Below are positions 16,687 through 26,258 of a stretch of DNA of 64,000 nt, one piece after another. The position numbers and the translations under genes are program-made. Source of the DNA: Flavobacterium jumunjinense (GTDB taxonomy: Bacteria; Bacteroidota; Bacteroidia; Flavobacteriales; Flavobacteriaceae). The notes below the pieces were generated by a model that did not search any database, was not told the DNA's origin, and saw nothing but the letters and a program-made list of their open reading frames with translations. Where the stretch lies: the NCBI RefSeq assembly GCF_021650975.2, contig NZ_CP091285.1:4216001-4280000 (forward strand). Reading direction: 5' to 3'. Each line of letters starts with the position of its first letter. Within the stretch, counting starts at the first letter, position 1.

Positions 16687-17444
16687 CTATTTCCTGTTTT
16701 AGAATAGTAAGGTAAAAGTAAATAATCAATATTTTCATCAAGTAATATAGTATACAATTTCATTTTTGAAGGAATTTTTTTAATCGTAGAAGAATTCCCA
16801 GTATACCATGATATTTTCTTCAAATTTGGAAAATTCTTTTTAACAATTGAATAGTCATTAGAATTGAATGAAATATAATCTGTAGGATATTTATTGATGT
16901 TATCATTAATAGCTGAGATAAAAAATAAGATACTATCCTCTTTTTTTGTATGTAAATGGGGAGGTAGATAATATGATGTTAAGTACCCTTCATCCTTAAT
17001 GTTTTTTATAAACTCAGGTGAAGTTGTTTCTACTATTATTCTATTTTTATCAATAGCTAATTTATCAACTATAGAGTTTAATTCTAATAAAGCGTTATCC
17101 TTATTAAATTTGGATAGATTTTTAAAATCCAACCAATAAACATTACTTTTCAATTCATTTGAATTAGCTAAATACTCTTTAAGATTTAATTTTATACTTA
17201 CAGCTGGTGGATGGTTAATATCAAAATAAGAAGTAACTGAATCATAAACTACGTCAAGTTCAACTCCTATAAAGTTATTTTTTACTTCATTCAACTTTTC
17301 AATACTATTAACCCTATGGATCATTATTTTATCCTTGAATATAAATGAAATCATTGAATTCGAACATAAAACAAATAAAATAATTCCTAAAAAAAATATT
17401 ACAAAAGTCACATATATATATTTATTCTTTAAAAAAATCATCAT
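16683..17444 (-). CDS. Membrane-anchored GDPD-like phosphodiesterase
   Basis: After one N-terminal membrane helix (about 8-30), MIHRVNSIEKLNEV and VELDVVYD (61-68) look like the start of a glycerophosphodiester phosphodiesterase barrel: H43-R44 for the first His, E62 and D64 for the metal, and H78 in DINHPP for the second His. WLDFKNLSKF and IIVETTSPEFI look like later barrel strands. At 253 residues it is GDPD sized. The sequence is divergent, and FAM151/menorin-like proteins share HxVNS; I cannot choose between them. It overlaps the phosphoethanolamine transferase gene by 23 bases, so the two may act on the same envelope lipids, which is inference. Confidence 0.62.
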   Translation of the reverse strand: MMIFLKNKYIYVTFVIFFLGIILFVLCSNSMISFIFKDKIMIHRVNSIEKLNEVKNNFIGVELDVVYDSVTSYFDINHPPAVSIKLNLKEYLANSNELKSNVYWLDFKNLSKFNKDNALLELNSIVDKLAIDKNRIIVETTSPEFIKNIKDEGYLTSYYLPPHLHTKKEDSILFFISAINDNINKYPTDYISFNSNDYSIVKKNFPNLKKISWYTGNSSTIKKIPSKMKLYTILLDENIDYLLLPYYSKTGNR

Positions 17445-19038
17445 ATGTCAAGTTATTAAATATAATACGTTTAGTAAATTTACTTTCTTTATTTAAAATA
17501 CTTTTAGAAGTATCAAGCTTTTTAAATTTTAAAGTAGCTAAATCGGCTATTGTAAAAATAAGGTTTTCAGTAGAATAACTTCTATTAACATCAAAAATCA
17601 AACTATTCTCTTCTCTCTTTTTCTTTTCGGACAACCATAAAACAAAAGGTATATCATACATTGATTTCGTTCCTTTTGTTTCTGTATGACCTGAAAAATC
17701 TATATGCTCATAAACCTCTTCACCATGATCTGAAATACATAAAACTGCAGATTTATTATTTGCTTTTTTTACTAAATCAATAATACTAAACCAAATATAA
17801 TCTTGATACAAAACTGCATTATCATAAGCATTAATAGCTTTTTTAGCAGTTTCAGATTCAAATTTTGTAATTGGATTATCTTTAAATTTATCAAATGATT
17901 TTGGATATCTATCTTCGTACATTAAATGAGTTCCCATTAAATGTAGTACTATTAATTTTTTCTTTTTTTTCTCTTCTAATACTTTCCTGAATGACTCTAG
18001 TAATACTTCATCATATGGTGATTTACCATTAGAGATATTAAAGAAAAATTTTTCTTCAGAGCTATTAGCGATTCCTGCTATAAAATTATTCCAAATTCCA
18101 GTTGGATTCTGATTAGATATCCAATATGTACTGAAGCCTGCTTGATTAAATAATTGCAAAAAATTACCTTGATATTTTAAATCTAAATTTTCTGTAGTTC
18201 CTAATGTTAATACTTTCTCTAATGATGTTAAAGTATGAGTATTAGGCGAAATAACATCTTTATACACAAACAACTCATTAGAAATAGATTTAAGCAAAGG
18301 TGTTGTTTGTCTATAATATCCATAAATCCCCATGTGATTTCTAGTCGTAGATTCTCCAATAACCAAAACGTAAACTTCATTAATTGTATCTTTTTTTTGT
18401 AACACATCATTAAAGCAATTACTTTTTTCTTTGAATTTCATTGCATCATATGCTGCGATTTCATGATTATAATCAATAAATGCACTTGCTACAACCATTG
18501 GAAAAAAGCTTTTATTTAACGGAGGAATAAAAAGAGCACAAAAAGAACTTAGAATTAAGAATTTGAAAACGCTATTATTCTTAAATTTTATTAAGAAAAA
18601 ATTTAAAAAAACAATCTTCCTTTTTAATAAAAAAAACATAAAAAACAAATATATCATTAACAAACTTAAAGTAATAAAATAAAGCTTACTACTCCCATAT
18701 TGTTTAGTAAACGAACTTATTTCAGATGCATTAGATTCAAAAAAAATAAAAATACTTGAACTTGTAAAATAACTTTTAAATAAAACCAAATAAATTGTTT
18801 CAATAAACGCAAATAAATACAAGAAAAAGAGCATTAATAATATATATATTCTTTTATTTAAATATAAAGTTGAAAAAATAAAAATTATACTAGAAAAAAC
18901 AAAATTTTCAAATATATCTGTTTCAAAATGCAAACGATTAACAAAAAAAGGTAGTAAAAAAGTTAATGTTGCAGGGTAATAATACACAAAAAATATTAAA
19001 ATAAAAGATTTTAAGTTAGTTCTTTCTTTTTCTATCAT
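17422..19038 (-). CDS. Phosphoethanolamine transferase (EptA/CptA family)
   Basis: Five membrane helices in the first about 175 residues are followed by a sulfatase-fold domain. YVLVIGESTTRNHMGIYGY (223-241) holds the metal Glu229 and the Thr nucleophile (T231 by alignment with CptA-type GEST); CISDHGEEVYE and FSGHTETKG carry the Asp/His metal ligands near the end. The family moves phosphoethanolamine from phosphatidylethanolamine to lipid A or core sugars on the periplasmic side, which can change sensitivity to cationic peptides. At 538 residues it is normal length. First gene of a three-gene operon. Acceptor not known. Confidence 0.87.
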   Translation of the reverse strand: MIEKERTNLKSFILIFFVYYYPATLTFLLPFFVNRLHFETDIFENFVFSSIIFIFSTLYLNKRIYILLMLFFLYLFAFIETIYLVLFKSYFTSSSIFIFFESNASEISSFTKQYGSSKLYFITLSLLMIYLFFMFFLLKRKIVFLNFFLIKFKNNSVFKFLILSSFCALFIPPLNKSFFPMVVASAFIDYNHEIAAYDAMKFKEKSNCFNDVLQKKDTINEVYVLVIGESTTRNHMGIYGYYRQTTPLLKSISNELFVYKDVISPNTHTLTSLEKVLTLGTTENLDLKYQGNFLQLFNQAGFSTYWISNQNPTGIWNNFIAGIANSSEEKFFFNISNGKSPYDEVLLESFRKVLEEKKKKKLIVLHLMGTHLMYEDRYPKSFDKFKDNPITKFESETAKKAINAYDNAVLYQDYIWFSIIDLVKKANNKSAVLCISDHGEEVYEHIDFSGHTETKGTKSMYDIPFVLWLSEKKKREENSLIFDVNRSYSTENLIFTIADLATLKFKKLDTSKSILNKESKFTKRIIFNNLTYDDFFKE

Positions 19039-19132
19039 AATAACAAATATATAACTTTTAAAGAAATTTATACATCACAGAACATACTATTTCTATAGAA
19101 TTTATTAGTTTTACAGTCTAATATAATTATCT

Positions 19133-19951
19133 ATGTCTGTAGCTAAAAAAGATTACAAAAGAATTACTACTAAGAGCCTTGTTGAAATGAAAGAAAATGG
19201 AGAGAAAATTTCCATGCTAACAGCTTATGATTATACAATGGCTAAAATTGTAGATTCTTCTGGTGTTGACGTAATTCTTGTTGGTGATTCTGCAAGTAAT
19301 GTAATGGCTGGGCACGAAACTACTTTACCAATCACATTGGATCAAATGATTTATCATGCTTCTGCTGTTGTTAGAGCAGCTCAAAGAGCCTTGATAGTAG
19401 TTGATTTACCTTTTGGTTCGTACCAATCTGATCCGAAAGAAGCTTTACGTTCTGCTATTCGTATTATGAAAGAAAGTGGTGGACATGCTGTGAAGTTAGA
19501 AGGTGGTAAAGAAATTAAAGAGAGTATTAAGCGTATTTTAAACGCTGGAATACCTGTTATGGGACACTTAGGTCTAACACCTCAATCAATATACAAATTC
19601 GGTACATATACTGTAAGAGCAAAAGAAGAAGAAGAAGCAGAAAAACTAATTGAAGATGCAAAAATGCTAGAAAGAGTGGGTTGTTTCGCATTAGTTTTAG
19701 AAAAAATACCTGCTGCATTAGCACAAAAAGTTGCTGAGAGTATTTCGATTCCAGTAATTGGTATTGGTGCAGGAAATGGTGTTGACGGTCAAGTTCTTGT
19801 GTTACATGATATGATTGGAATGACACACGAGTTTAGTCCGCGTTTCCTTAGAAGATACATGAATTTATACGAAGACATGACTATGGCAATTGGTCAATAT
19901 GTCTCAGATGTTAAAACCGTTGATTTTCCTAACGAGAACGAACAATACTAA
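19133..19951 (+). CDS. panB: 3-methyl-2-oxobutanoate hydroxymethyltransferase
   Basis: This is a 272-residue PanB, the first committed enzyme of pantothenate (coenzyme A) synthesis, which adds a hydroxymethyl group from methylene-tetrahydrofolate to 2-oxoisovalerate. Family blocks are clear: [37 protein letters not shown] (metal Asp), [33 protein letters not shown], and [19 protein letters not shown]. It is the first gene of a two-gene unit with an RluA-type synthase 33 bases on. The oppositely oriented transferase gene lies upstream, so the 94-base gap must hold both promoters. Confidence 0.97.
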   Translation: MSVAKKDYKRITTKSLVEMKENGEKISMLTAYDYTMAKIVDSSGVDVILVGDSASNVMAGHETTLPITLDQMIYHASAVVRAAQRALIVVDLPFGSYQSDPKEALRSAIRIMKESGGHAVKLEGGKEIKESIKRILNAGIPVMGHLGLTPQSIYKFGTYTVRAKEEEEAEKLIEDAKMLERVGCFALVLEKIPAALAQKVAESISIPVIGIGAGNGVDGQVLVLHDMIGMTHEFSPRFLRRYMNLYEDMTMAIGQYVSDVKTVDFPNENEQY

Positions 19952-19984
19952 TTTTTACTATTAGATAGTACTCTATTTTTAATA

Positions 19985-20683
19985 ATGGCAGAGAAAATAA
20001 TTTCTACTAAAGATAATCTTCAAGTTCTTCATGAAGACAATCATATTATTGTAATCAACAAACGAGTTGGAGATATTGTTCAAGGGGACAAAACCGGAGA
20101 CAAACCTTTATCTGAGGTTGTAAAAGAATATATTAAAGAAAAATACAATAAACCAGGAGAAGTTTTCCTTGGCGTAATTCATCGTTTAGACCGACCAACC
20201 ACTGGTATAATCGTTTTTGCTAAGACTTCTAAAGCTTTGACTCGTTTAAACGAAAGTTTTAAAAATAGAGAAACACAGAAAACATATTGGGCTGTTATAA
20301 AAAATAATCCTCCAAAAAATAATGATATCTTAATTCATTATTTAAAAAGGAATCCAAAAAACAATACTTCTAAAGCGCATACAAAAGAAGTACCTGAGAG
20401 TAAAAAGGCTAGTTTAGAATATGCAATAATTAAAAAGCTAGATAATTATTTAGTCTTAGAGATCCAATTGCACACAGGAAGGCATCATCAAATTAGAGCT
20501 CAATTATCTGCAATTGGTTGCCCTATAAAGGGTGATTTAAAATATGGTTTTGACAGAAGTAACCCTGATGGAGGAATCCATCTTCATGCAAGACAATTAA
20601 TACTTAATCATCCTGTTACCAAAGAAGTTTTAAAAATTATTGCCCCAACACCTAAAGAGGTGATTTGGAATGCTATTTCTTAA
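19985..20683 (+). CDS. RluA-family pseudouridine synthase
   Basis: The protein (232 aa) has the RluA catalytic block GVIHRLDRPTTGIIVFAKT with the active-site Asp in HRLD, plus LEIQLHTGRHHQIRAQL and GGIHLHARQL. It isomerises uridine to pseudouridine in rRNA or tRNA. It lacks an N-terminal S4 domain and is short, closer to RluC/TruC-like small members; the exact target base cannot be told from sequence. It follows panB in the same direction and ends at a long perfect terminator palindrome. Confidence 0.9.
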   Translation: MAEKIISTKDNLQVLHEDNHIIVINKRVGDIVQGDKTGDKPLSEVVKEYIKEKYNKPGEVFLGVIHRLDRPTTGIIVFAKTSKALTRLNESFKNRETQKTYWAVIKNNPPKNNDILIHYLKRNPKNNTSKAHTKEVPESKKASLEYAIIKKLDNYLVLEIQLHTGRHHQIRAQLSAIGCPIKGDLKYGFDRSNPDGGIHLHARQLILNHPVTKEVLKIIAPTPKEVIWNAIS

Positions 20684-20710
20684 CTAAGAGAAGATAAAGA
20701 GTTAATGACA

Positions 20711-20748
20711 AAAACAAGCCTAGAATAATATTATTCTAGGCTTGTTTT
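20711..20748. terminator. Long palindromic terminator
   Basis: AAAACAAGCCTAGAATAATA is followed directly by its near-complete inverse, giving a stem of up to about 15 pairs with A- and T-runs on the two sides. It ends the panB unit and the converging gene at 20771. Confidence 0.85.
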
Positions 20749-20770
20749 TTATCATACTATATTAAAGTTT

Positions 20771-22423
20771 TTAATTTAAAGTGACTTTAATCATTACATC
20801 TTCTTTTTTCTTTTTATAAACTTCAAACATAAAAGAATTTTGACTCGTTTGAAAAACTCTACTCACAGCAAATTGATGCATTTGAAAATCTTCTATTTCT
20901 CGTCCGTTTAAAATTGAGGATTTACTAAGACTACCATCGCTATCTGAAACTTTAACTGCCGTTAAATACCCACCCATTCCATCTCTATGTCCTGCTGGTG
21001 TTTCATCTATTGGCAAATCAATATTTTTAACGTTATCTAAAAAAACTAGATAATGATAATCATTAGAATTACAATATTTAAATGACATCCCTCCTATACC
21101 CATACCTCCAGTTTGAGATTTTGGTATTTTTTTCATCCATTTTAAATCCTTATCAACTCCTATTTTTGTAATAAATATATCGTTATAATGAAAACTAGTA
21201 GATGTTCTAGTTGACCCATCTGCTCTCATTGATGTTCTAGTTACTATAAAATCTTGTTCACCAATAAGTACCAAACTTCCATCGTCATTAATTATTATAT
21301 TTTTTAATTCTAAATTTGGAATCTTAGCTTCAATTCCTTTTTCTTCTTTCTTTTCATTTCTCTTCTTTGTTTTTTTACTTTCATATTGATTTATTAATTC
21401 AATAGGAATACTATGAAATGTTTCATCATAAATCTTTCCATTTCGGTCAATTTTAAAAGCTAAAACACCATCACTATCGCTTAACTCTTCTCCTTTACCA
21501 TTACTAAAATAACCACCACAAACTAAAAAATCATTTGAAGAATCAAACATCCATAATTTGTTTACGAACTTATCTTTATTATCGAATTTAGAAATTTCAA
21601 TATCACTTGACCCATTTTTAATATAAAATAATTCTAAATGATAGTTCGCAAATTCATCTTTGTTTCTTTTTTTATCATCGTTACTGTCGTCATGATATAC
21701 TTTTACAAGAAGATACATATTTCCTTCATTATCTAATTGATAGTCTAGATTATCCATTCTTCTTTCCGTATATGGCATTTTTATCTCTCTTTCAGAAACT
21801 TTATTTAAATTTTCATCGAAAGCGACTAAACCAATAACGTTATAACTTTTTTTATCATTCTTAATCTCTGGTTTTTTTACATATTGCACCAACATTTTAC
21901 TTTTATCATGAGACAACATAAAATCGAATTTATCTTGAGTCCCATTAATCATTCCTCTTAAACTTCCTCCAAAAAAATGAAAACTACTTCCTCCAGTAAG
22001 TTTACCATCAATAATGACAATTGGTTTATGAGTTGTAGAAAGTACACCTTTTTCAAAATCTAATGCTACCGAAAATAATTGTTCCTGATCATCTTTACCA
22101 TTCCACGAAGAATAAAACACATAAACATTATCTCCAAATTCTAAAACACTTTCAATCCTATAGTTTTTAGGAAAAAAATCTTCCTGTAATGTACTTTTAA
22201 TAAAAGAAGGTTTATCATTGTTAAATTTCTGAATAAAAATATCTCTCTTATAAAACTTCAAAGAAACTGATTCATTTCCTTTAGAAAAATAGTATTTACT
22301 CGGCGCATCAATAACTTTATACGGTGCACTAATGCCGTAAGAATAGTCAGGAGATAAAGATTTCTGACAGAAAGCAAGCGTAGAACTAATTAAGAACGTT
22401 GCCAATAAAATTGTTTTTTTCAT
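20771..22423 (-). CDS. Secreted hypothetical protein, probably a beta-propeller
   Basis: A 550-residue protein with a Sec signal (MKKTILLATFLISSTLAFCQ) and no recognised domain. The mature part is strand-rich with repeated units of the form 'h.fD.n.....' followed by Gly/Asp turns, such as LVAFDENLNKVSEREIKM, LDNEGNMYLLVKVYHD, IINDDGSLVLIGEQDF and AFKIDRNGKIYDE; these look like blades of a propeller. A Lys/Glu-rich insert (KKTKKRNEKKEEKG) sits mid-protein. No lipobox Cys and no sorting domain is seen. Monocistronic. Function unknown. Confidence 0.7.
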   Translation of the reverse strand: MKKTILLATFLISSTLAFCQKSLSPDYSYGISAPYKVIDAPSKYYFSKGNESVSLKFYKRDIFIQKFNNDKPSFIKSTLQEDFFPKNYRIESVLEFGDNVYVFYSSWNGKDDQEQLFSVALDFEKGVLSTTHKPIVIIDGKLTGGSSFHFFGGSLRGMINGTQDKFDFMLSHDKSKMLVQYVKKPEIKNDKKSYNVIGLVAFDENLNKVSEREIKMPYTERRMDNLDYQLDNEGNMYLLVKVYHDDSNDDKKRNKDEFANYHLELFYIKNGSSDIEISKFDNKDKFVNKLWMFDSSNDFLVCGGYFSNGKGEELSDSDGVLAFKIDRNGKIYDETFHSIPIELINQYESKKTKKRNEKKEEKGIEAKIPNLELKNIIINDDGSLVLIGEQDFIVTRTSMRADGSTRTSTSFHYNDIFITKIGVDKDLKWMKKIPKSQTGGMGIGGMSFKYCNSNDYHYLVFLDNVKNIDLPIDETPAGHRDGMGGYLTAVKVSDSDGSLSKSSILNGREIEDFQMHQFAVSRVFQTSQNSFMFEVYKKKKEDVMIKVTLN

Positions 22424-22564
22424 TTTGAAAATTATAGATATAAATTGTTTTTTTTTTAATTTATTATAATTAATAAATTATTGTGTTAGGAATTTCACCT
22501 AATAATTAATTTCTAAAGGAATTAAATAAATATCATTTGTAGTAAAAATCCTTTTTTTACGTTT

Positions 22565-24541
22565 TTAATATTCTAGCAAAGATTTTAATTCTACCTCAAA
22601 ACGAATTTTAGGCAAATATTGGTCTTCTAACGCTTTTACAAAAGGAATAGCACTTTCAATACTTGCCACTCTTTTTACAGGAGCATCTAAATATTCAAAA
22701 CAATTTTCCATAATCATAGCCGAAATATCACTTCCAATACTTCCAAACAATGAATCTTCTTGCAATATAATCACACGATTAGTTTTCTTAACAGAAGTAT
22801 AAATTGTATCCCAATCTAAAGGCTGTAAACTTCTTAAATCAATCAAATCTGCACTAATATCTGGATTATTTGTCAATGTTTCTAATGCCCAATGTACACC
22901 TGCTCCAAAAGAAATAATTGTTACTGCACTACCTTCTTTCAAAAGTGCAGCTTTCCCTAACGGAATTGTATAATAATCTTTTGGTACATCTTGATAAACA
23001 CTTCTATATAGCTGTTTATGCTCAAAGAACATCACAGGATTTGGATCGTTAATTGCTGTATTCAACAACCCTTTTGCATCATAAGGAAACGCTGGATAAA
23101 CCACTTTTAATCCTGGAGTTTTAGTAAACCATGCTTCATTAGTTTGCGAATGAAAAGGACCTGCTTGAGTTCCGCCACCACAAGGCATACGAACCACAAC
23201 ATCAGCTTTTTCATTCCAACGATAGTGTTGTTTCGCTAATAAATTTACAATTGGATTGAACCCAGTAGAAACAAAATCAGCAAATTGCATTTCTACAACT
23301 GCTTTATAACCATTAATAGAAAGACCGTTTGCAGCAGAAACTACAGCACTTTCACAAATTGGCGTGTTTCTAACTCTTTCTTTTCCAAATGCATCTACAA
23401 AACCATCTGTTATTTTAAATGCTCCACCATATTCTGCAATATCTTGCCCCATTATAACAAGATTTTCGTGTTTTTCCATAGATTGACGTAATCCATTTGA
23501 AATTGCATCTATAACACGAATATTTTCTTTTTCTTCTGAAGGCTCAAATACTTCATGTATATATGGCATATACATATCATCAAGTTCTTCTTGTAAGTCT
23601 GCCTCAACATCTGGTTCCGATTGTGTCAAAGCCCAATGTTCGTCAATTTCAGTTTTTATTTTTGACTTGATTAATTCATCATCTTCTTCATTAATAACAT
23701 AAGTTCTTAATAAATAGTCTTTAAAATTAGAAATTGGATCTTTTTCTGCCCACATATCCATTAAGTCTTGTGGTACATATTTAGTTCCACTTGCCTCTTC
23801 ATGACCACGCATTCTAAAAGTTTTAAACTCTAATAATACTGGTCTTGGGTTTTCAATCATTGAAGCTTTTAGTTGTGAAACCAAATTATATACTTCTAAA
23901 ATATTATTTCCATCAACAATATGACTTTCCATTCCATAACCTACACCCTTATCTGCTATATTTTCACAACGATATTGCTCATTAGTAGGTGTGGAAAGAC
24001 CATAGCCATTATTTTCAATTACAAATAAAACAGGTAAATCCCAAACGGATGCAATGTTTAAAGCTTCATGGAAATCACCTTCAGAAGTTGCTCCTTCACC
24101 AGTAAAAACAGCCGTTACTTTACCATTTTTTTTTAATTTATTAGCCAAGGCAATTCCGTCCGCTACTCCCATTTGAGGTCCCAAATGAGAAATCATTCCA
24201 ATAATATTATATTCTTGAGTTCCAAAATGAAAACTTCTATCTCTTCCCTTTGTAAATCCAGTTTTTTTACCTTGCCATTGTGAAAACAAACGATGTAATG
24301 GAATCTCTCTAGTGGTAAAAACACCTAAGTTTCTATGCATAGGTAAAATGTATTCATCTTTATCTAGAACAGATGTTATACCTACAGAAATTGCTTCTTG
24401 ACCAATTCCAGAAAACCATTTAGAAACTTTACCCTGACGAAGGAGAATTAACATTTTTTCTTCTATCATCCTAGGCTTTAAAAGTTTTTTATATAAATCT
24501 AAAAGGTCTCTGTTGCTTAAATCTTTTCTATCGAAATTCAT
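22565..24541 (-). CDS. 2-oxo acid dehydrogenase E1, alpha-beta fusion
   Basis: The 658-residue protein joins both E1 subunits of a branched-chain-type 2-oxo acid dehydrogenase. The alpha half shows IGQEAISVG, MHRNLGVF, and the thiamine diphosphate motif GEGATSEGDFHEALNIASVW...NNGYG; the beta half has GQDIAEYGGAFKITDGF, TPICESAVVSAANGLSI and QTNEAWFTKTPGLKVVYP. The enzyme decarboxylates branched 2-oxo acids for CoA-thioester and branched fatty acid synthesis. Fused E1 is common in this phylum. I start at ATG 24541 (MNFDRKDLSNRDLLDLY); the frame is open 40 codons further but that part is cysteine/Ile-rich noise. E2 and E3 are not nearby. Confidence 0.92.
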   Translation of the reverse strand: MNFDRKDLSNRDLLDLYKKLLKPRMIEEKMLILLRQGKVSKWFSGIGQEAISVGITSVLDKDEYILPMHRNLGVFTTREIPLHRLFSQWQGKKTGFTKGRDRSFHFGTQEYNIIGMISHLGPQMGVADGIALANKLKKNGKVTAVFTGEGATSEGDFHEALNIASVWDLPVLFVIENNGYGLSTPTNEQYRCENIADKGVGYGMESHIVDGNNILEVYNLVSQLKASMIENPRPVLLEFKTFRMRGHEEASGTKYVPQDLMDMWAEKDPISNFKDYLLRTYVINEEDDELIKSKIKTEIDEHWALTQSEPDVEADLQEELDDMYMPYIHEVFEPSEEKENIRVIDAISNGLRQSMEKHENLVIMGQDIAEYGGAFKITDGFVDAFGKERVRNTPICESAVVSAANGLSINGYKAVVEMQFADFVSTGFNPIVNLLAKQHYRWNEKADVVVRMPCGGGTQAGPFHSQTNEAWFTKTPGLKVVYPAFPYDAKGLLNTAINDPNPVMFFEHKQLYRSVYQDVPKDYYTIPLGKAALLKEGSAVTIISFGAGVHWALETLTNNPDISADLIDLRSLQPLDWDTIYTSVKKTNRVIILQEDSLFGSIGSDISAMIMENCFEYLDAPVKRVASIESAIPFVKALEDQYLPKIRFEVELKSLLEY

Positions 24542-24684
24542 ACAAGTGTTGTCTTTAATTGAGTACCAAAAATAAGAAAAATAACATTTTATAAGTTGAA
24601 TGTTACAAAAAAAAATTAATAAAATTTTACAACTTAAATTCTGATTGTTAATAACTTTCATAATTTCAATTAAAAATATTTATT

Positions 24685-24692
24685 TACTTTTG
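24685..24692 (+). promoter_or_regulatory. -7 box (TAnnTTTG) before the oxygenase gene
   Basis: TACTTTTG fits the Bacteroidota -7 consensus and lies 51 bases before the ATG at 24744. No TTG at the proper -33 distance, so confidence is limited. Confidence 0.4.
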
Positions 24693-24743
24693 TTTTATGT
24701 AGGCGTTTAGCCTATTGTAAGTTATTAACAATAATGTAATATA

Positions 24744-25697
24744 ATGCAAAAAATTCCAAGTGTTGACTTACGTGATTTCCTGTCGGATGATCCGACACGT
24801 AAACAAAAATTTGTAAATGAAATCGGAAAAGCCTACGAAGAAATCGGATTCGTAGCATTAAAAGGTCATTTCTTAGATGACAAATTAGTAGAGGATTTAT
24901 ATTCTGAAGTAAGAAACTTTTTCTCGTTACCTCTTGAAACCAAATCAAAATACGAAATTCCTGGTATTGGAGGACAAAGAGGTTATGTTTCTTTCGGAAA
25001 AGAACATGCAAAAGGTCGTTCAGCTGGTGATTTAAAAGAATTTTGGCATTTTGGTCAATATGTTTCTGAAGGTTCAAAATACGAAAATGAATATCCAGAA
25101 AATGTACAAGTTAGCGAGCTCCTTAAGTTCAATGCTGTAGGTAAAGAAGCATATCAATTAATAGAAAAAACAGGTATATATGTACTTAGAGCTTTAGCAT
25201 TATATATAGGTCTTGATGAATTCTATTTTGATAAATATATAAAAGACGGAAATAGTATTTTAAGACCTATCCATTACCCTCCTATTACAGATGAGCCTAA
25301 AGATGGTGCTGTTCGTGCAGCTGCTCATGGTGATATTAATTTAATTACTTTATTAATGGGAGCTCAAGGAAAAGGACTTCAGGTTCAGAATCATAATGGA
25401 GATTGGATTGATGCCATGGCAGAACCAGATGAATTAATGATTAATGTTGGAGATATGTTATCTAGGCATACTAATAATAAATTAAAATCAACTATACATC
25501 AAGTAGTTAATCCTCCAAGAGAATTATGGGGATCTTCTCGATTCTCAATTCCTTTCTTTATGCATCCAGTTAGTGAAATGTCTCTAAACTGCTTACCTGA
25601 ATGTGTTGATGAAAATAATCCAAAAGGATTTGAAGACATTACTGCAGGTGAATTTTTACATGAAAGATTAGTGGAATTAGGACTAATTAAAAAATAA
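24744..25697 (+). CDS. 2-oxoglutarate/Fe(II) oxygenase, isopenicillin N synthase-like
   Basis: The 317-residue protein belongs to the IPNS-like oxygenases: an N-terminal DIOX_N part (IPSVDLRDFL, AYEEIGFVALKGH, GGQRGYVSFG) and the Fe(II)-2OG core with AAHGDINLITLLMG (His and Asp ligands), STIHQVVNP (distal His) and SRFSIPFFMHP (Arg and Ser for 2-oxoglutarate). All ligands are present. Bacterial relatives act on amino acids or small metabolites, but the substrate cannot be read from sequence. It stands divergently from the E1 fusion gene. Confidence 0.9.
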   Translation: MQKIPSVDLRDFLSDDPTRKQKFVNEIGKAYEEIGFVALKGHFLDDKLVEDLYSEVRNFFSLPLETKSKYEIPGIGGQRGYVSFGKEHAKGRSAGDLKEFWHFGQYVSEGSKYENEYPENVQVSELLKFNAVGKEAYQLIEKTGIYVLRALALYIGLDEFYFDKYIKDGNSILRPIHYPPITDEPKDGAVRAAAHGDINLITLLMGAQGKGLQVQNHNGDWIDAMAEPDELMINVGDMLSRHTNNKLKSTIHQVVNPPRELWGSSRFSIPFFMHPVSEMSLNCLPECVDENNPKGFEDITAGEFLHERLVELGLIKK

Positions 25698-25845
25698 TTG
25701 TAAATTTATATTTTCAAATTTAAGGCATTGAGTTCATCTCGATGTCTTTTTTGATTTTAAAACCTTATGAAAATTAGAATATAAATAAAACTATTCCTCC
25801 AAAAGAATTGTTTTTTTTTTAGAATCAAGTAAAATATAAATTAGA

Positions 25846-26178
25846 ATGAGTTTAGAAGATCAATTAAAAAAATTGTTTCCAGAACATGAAGTTTCCAACG
25901 AGCCAGAAGAAACTGAAGAAAAAGAACACGAGTTATTTGTTCAAAAAGAGCCAATGATTTGTAAATATGAAAAAAGAAAAGGAAAACCAACAACTATAAT
26001 TGTCGGATACGAAGGAATAGATGAAGATTTTAAACTATTAGCTAAAGAAATTAAAAATAAATTTGCTGTTGGAGGAAGCTTTAAAGATGGTGAAATTATT
26101 ATTCAAGGTGATTATAGAGACAAAATAATGAAATATTTACAAGAAAAAGGATTTAAAACGAAACGTGTTGGTGGATAA
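25846..26178 (+). CDS. SUI1/eIF1-like translation factor
   Basis: The 110-residue protein ends in a typical SUI1 domain: KRKGKPTTIIVGYEGIDED, LLAKEIKNKFAVGGSFKDG and IIQGDYRDKIMKYLQEKGF. This domain monitors start-codon pairing in eukaryotes and its bacterial form (YciH) can affect initiation fidelity. The N-terminal about 40 residues are acidic (EPEETEEKEHE) and likely disordered. It is followed at 80 bases by a nucleoside phosphorylase. Family call strong; role in bacteria is poorly defined. Confidence 0.9.
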   Translation: MSLEDQLKKLFPEHEVSNEPEETEEKEHELFVQKEPMICKYEKRKGKPTTIIVGYEGIDEDFKLLAKEIKNKFAVGGSFKDGEIIIQGDYRDKIMKYLQEKGFKTKRVGG

Positions 26179-26258
26179 AAATAGATTCATTTATATGCTT
26201 AAACAATTTTAATACTTAAACTAAAAATGAGATTATATTGTAATCTCACAAAGATATT

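Noticed and set aside
24542..24661. 40-codon N-terminal extension of the E1 fusion
   Set aside because: The extension is Cys/Ile/Phe-rich noise; the family begins near MNFDRKDLSNRDLL.
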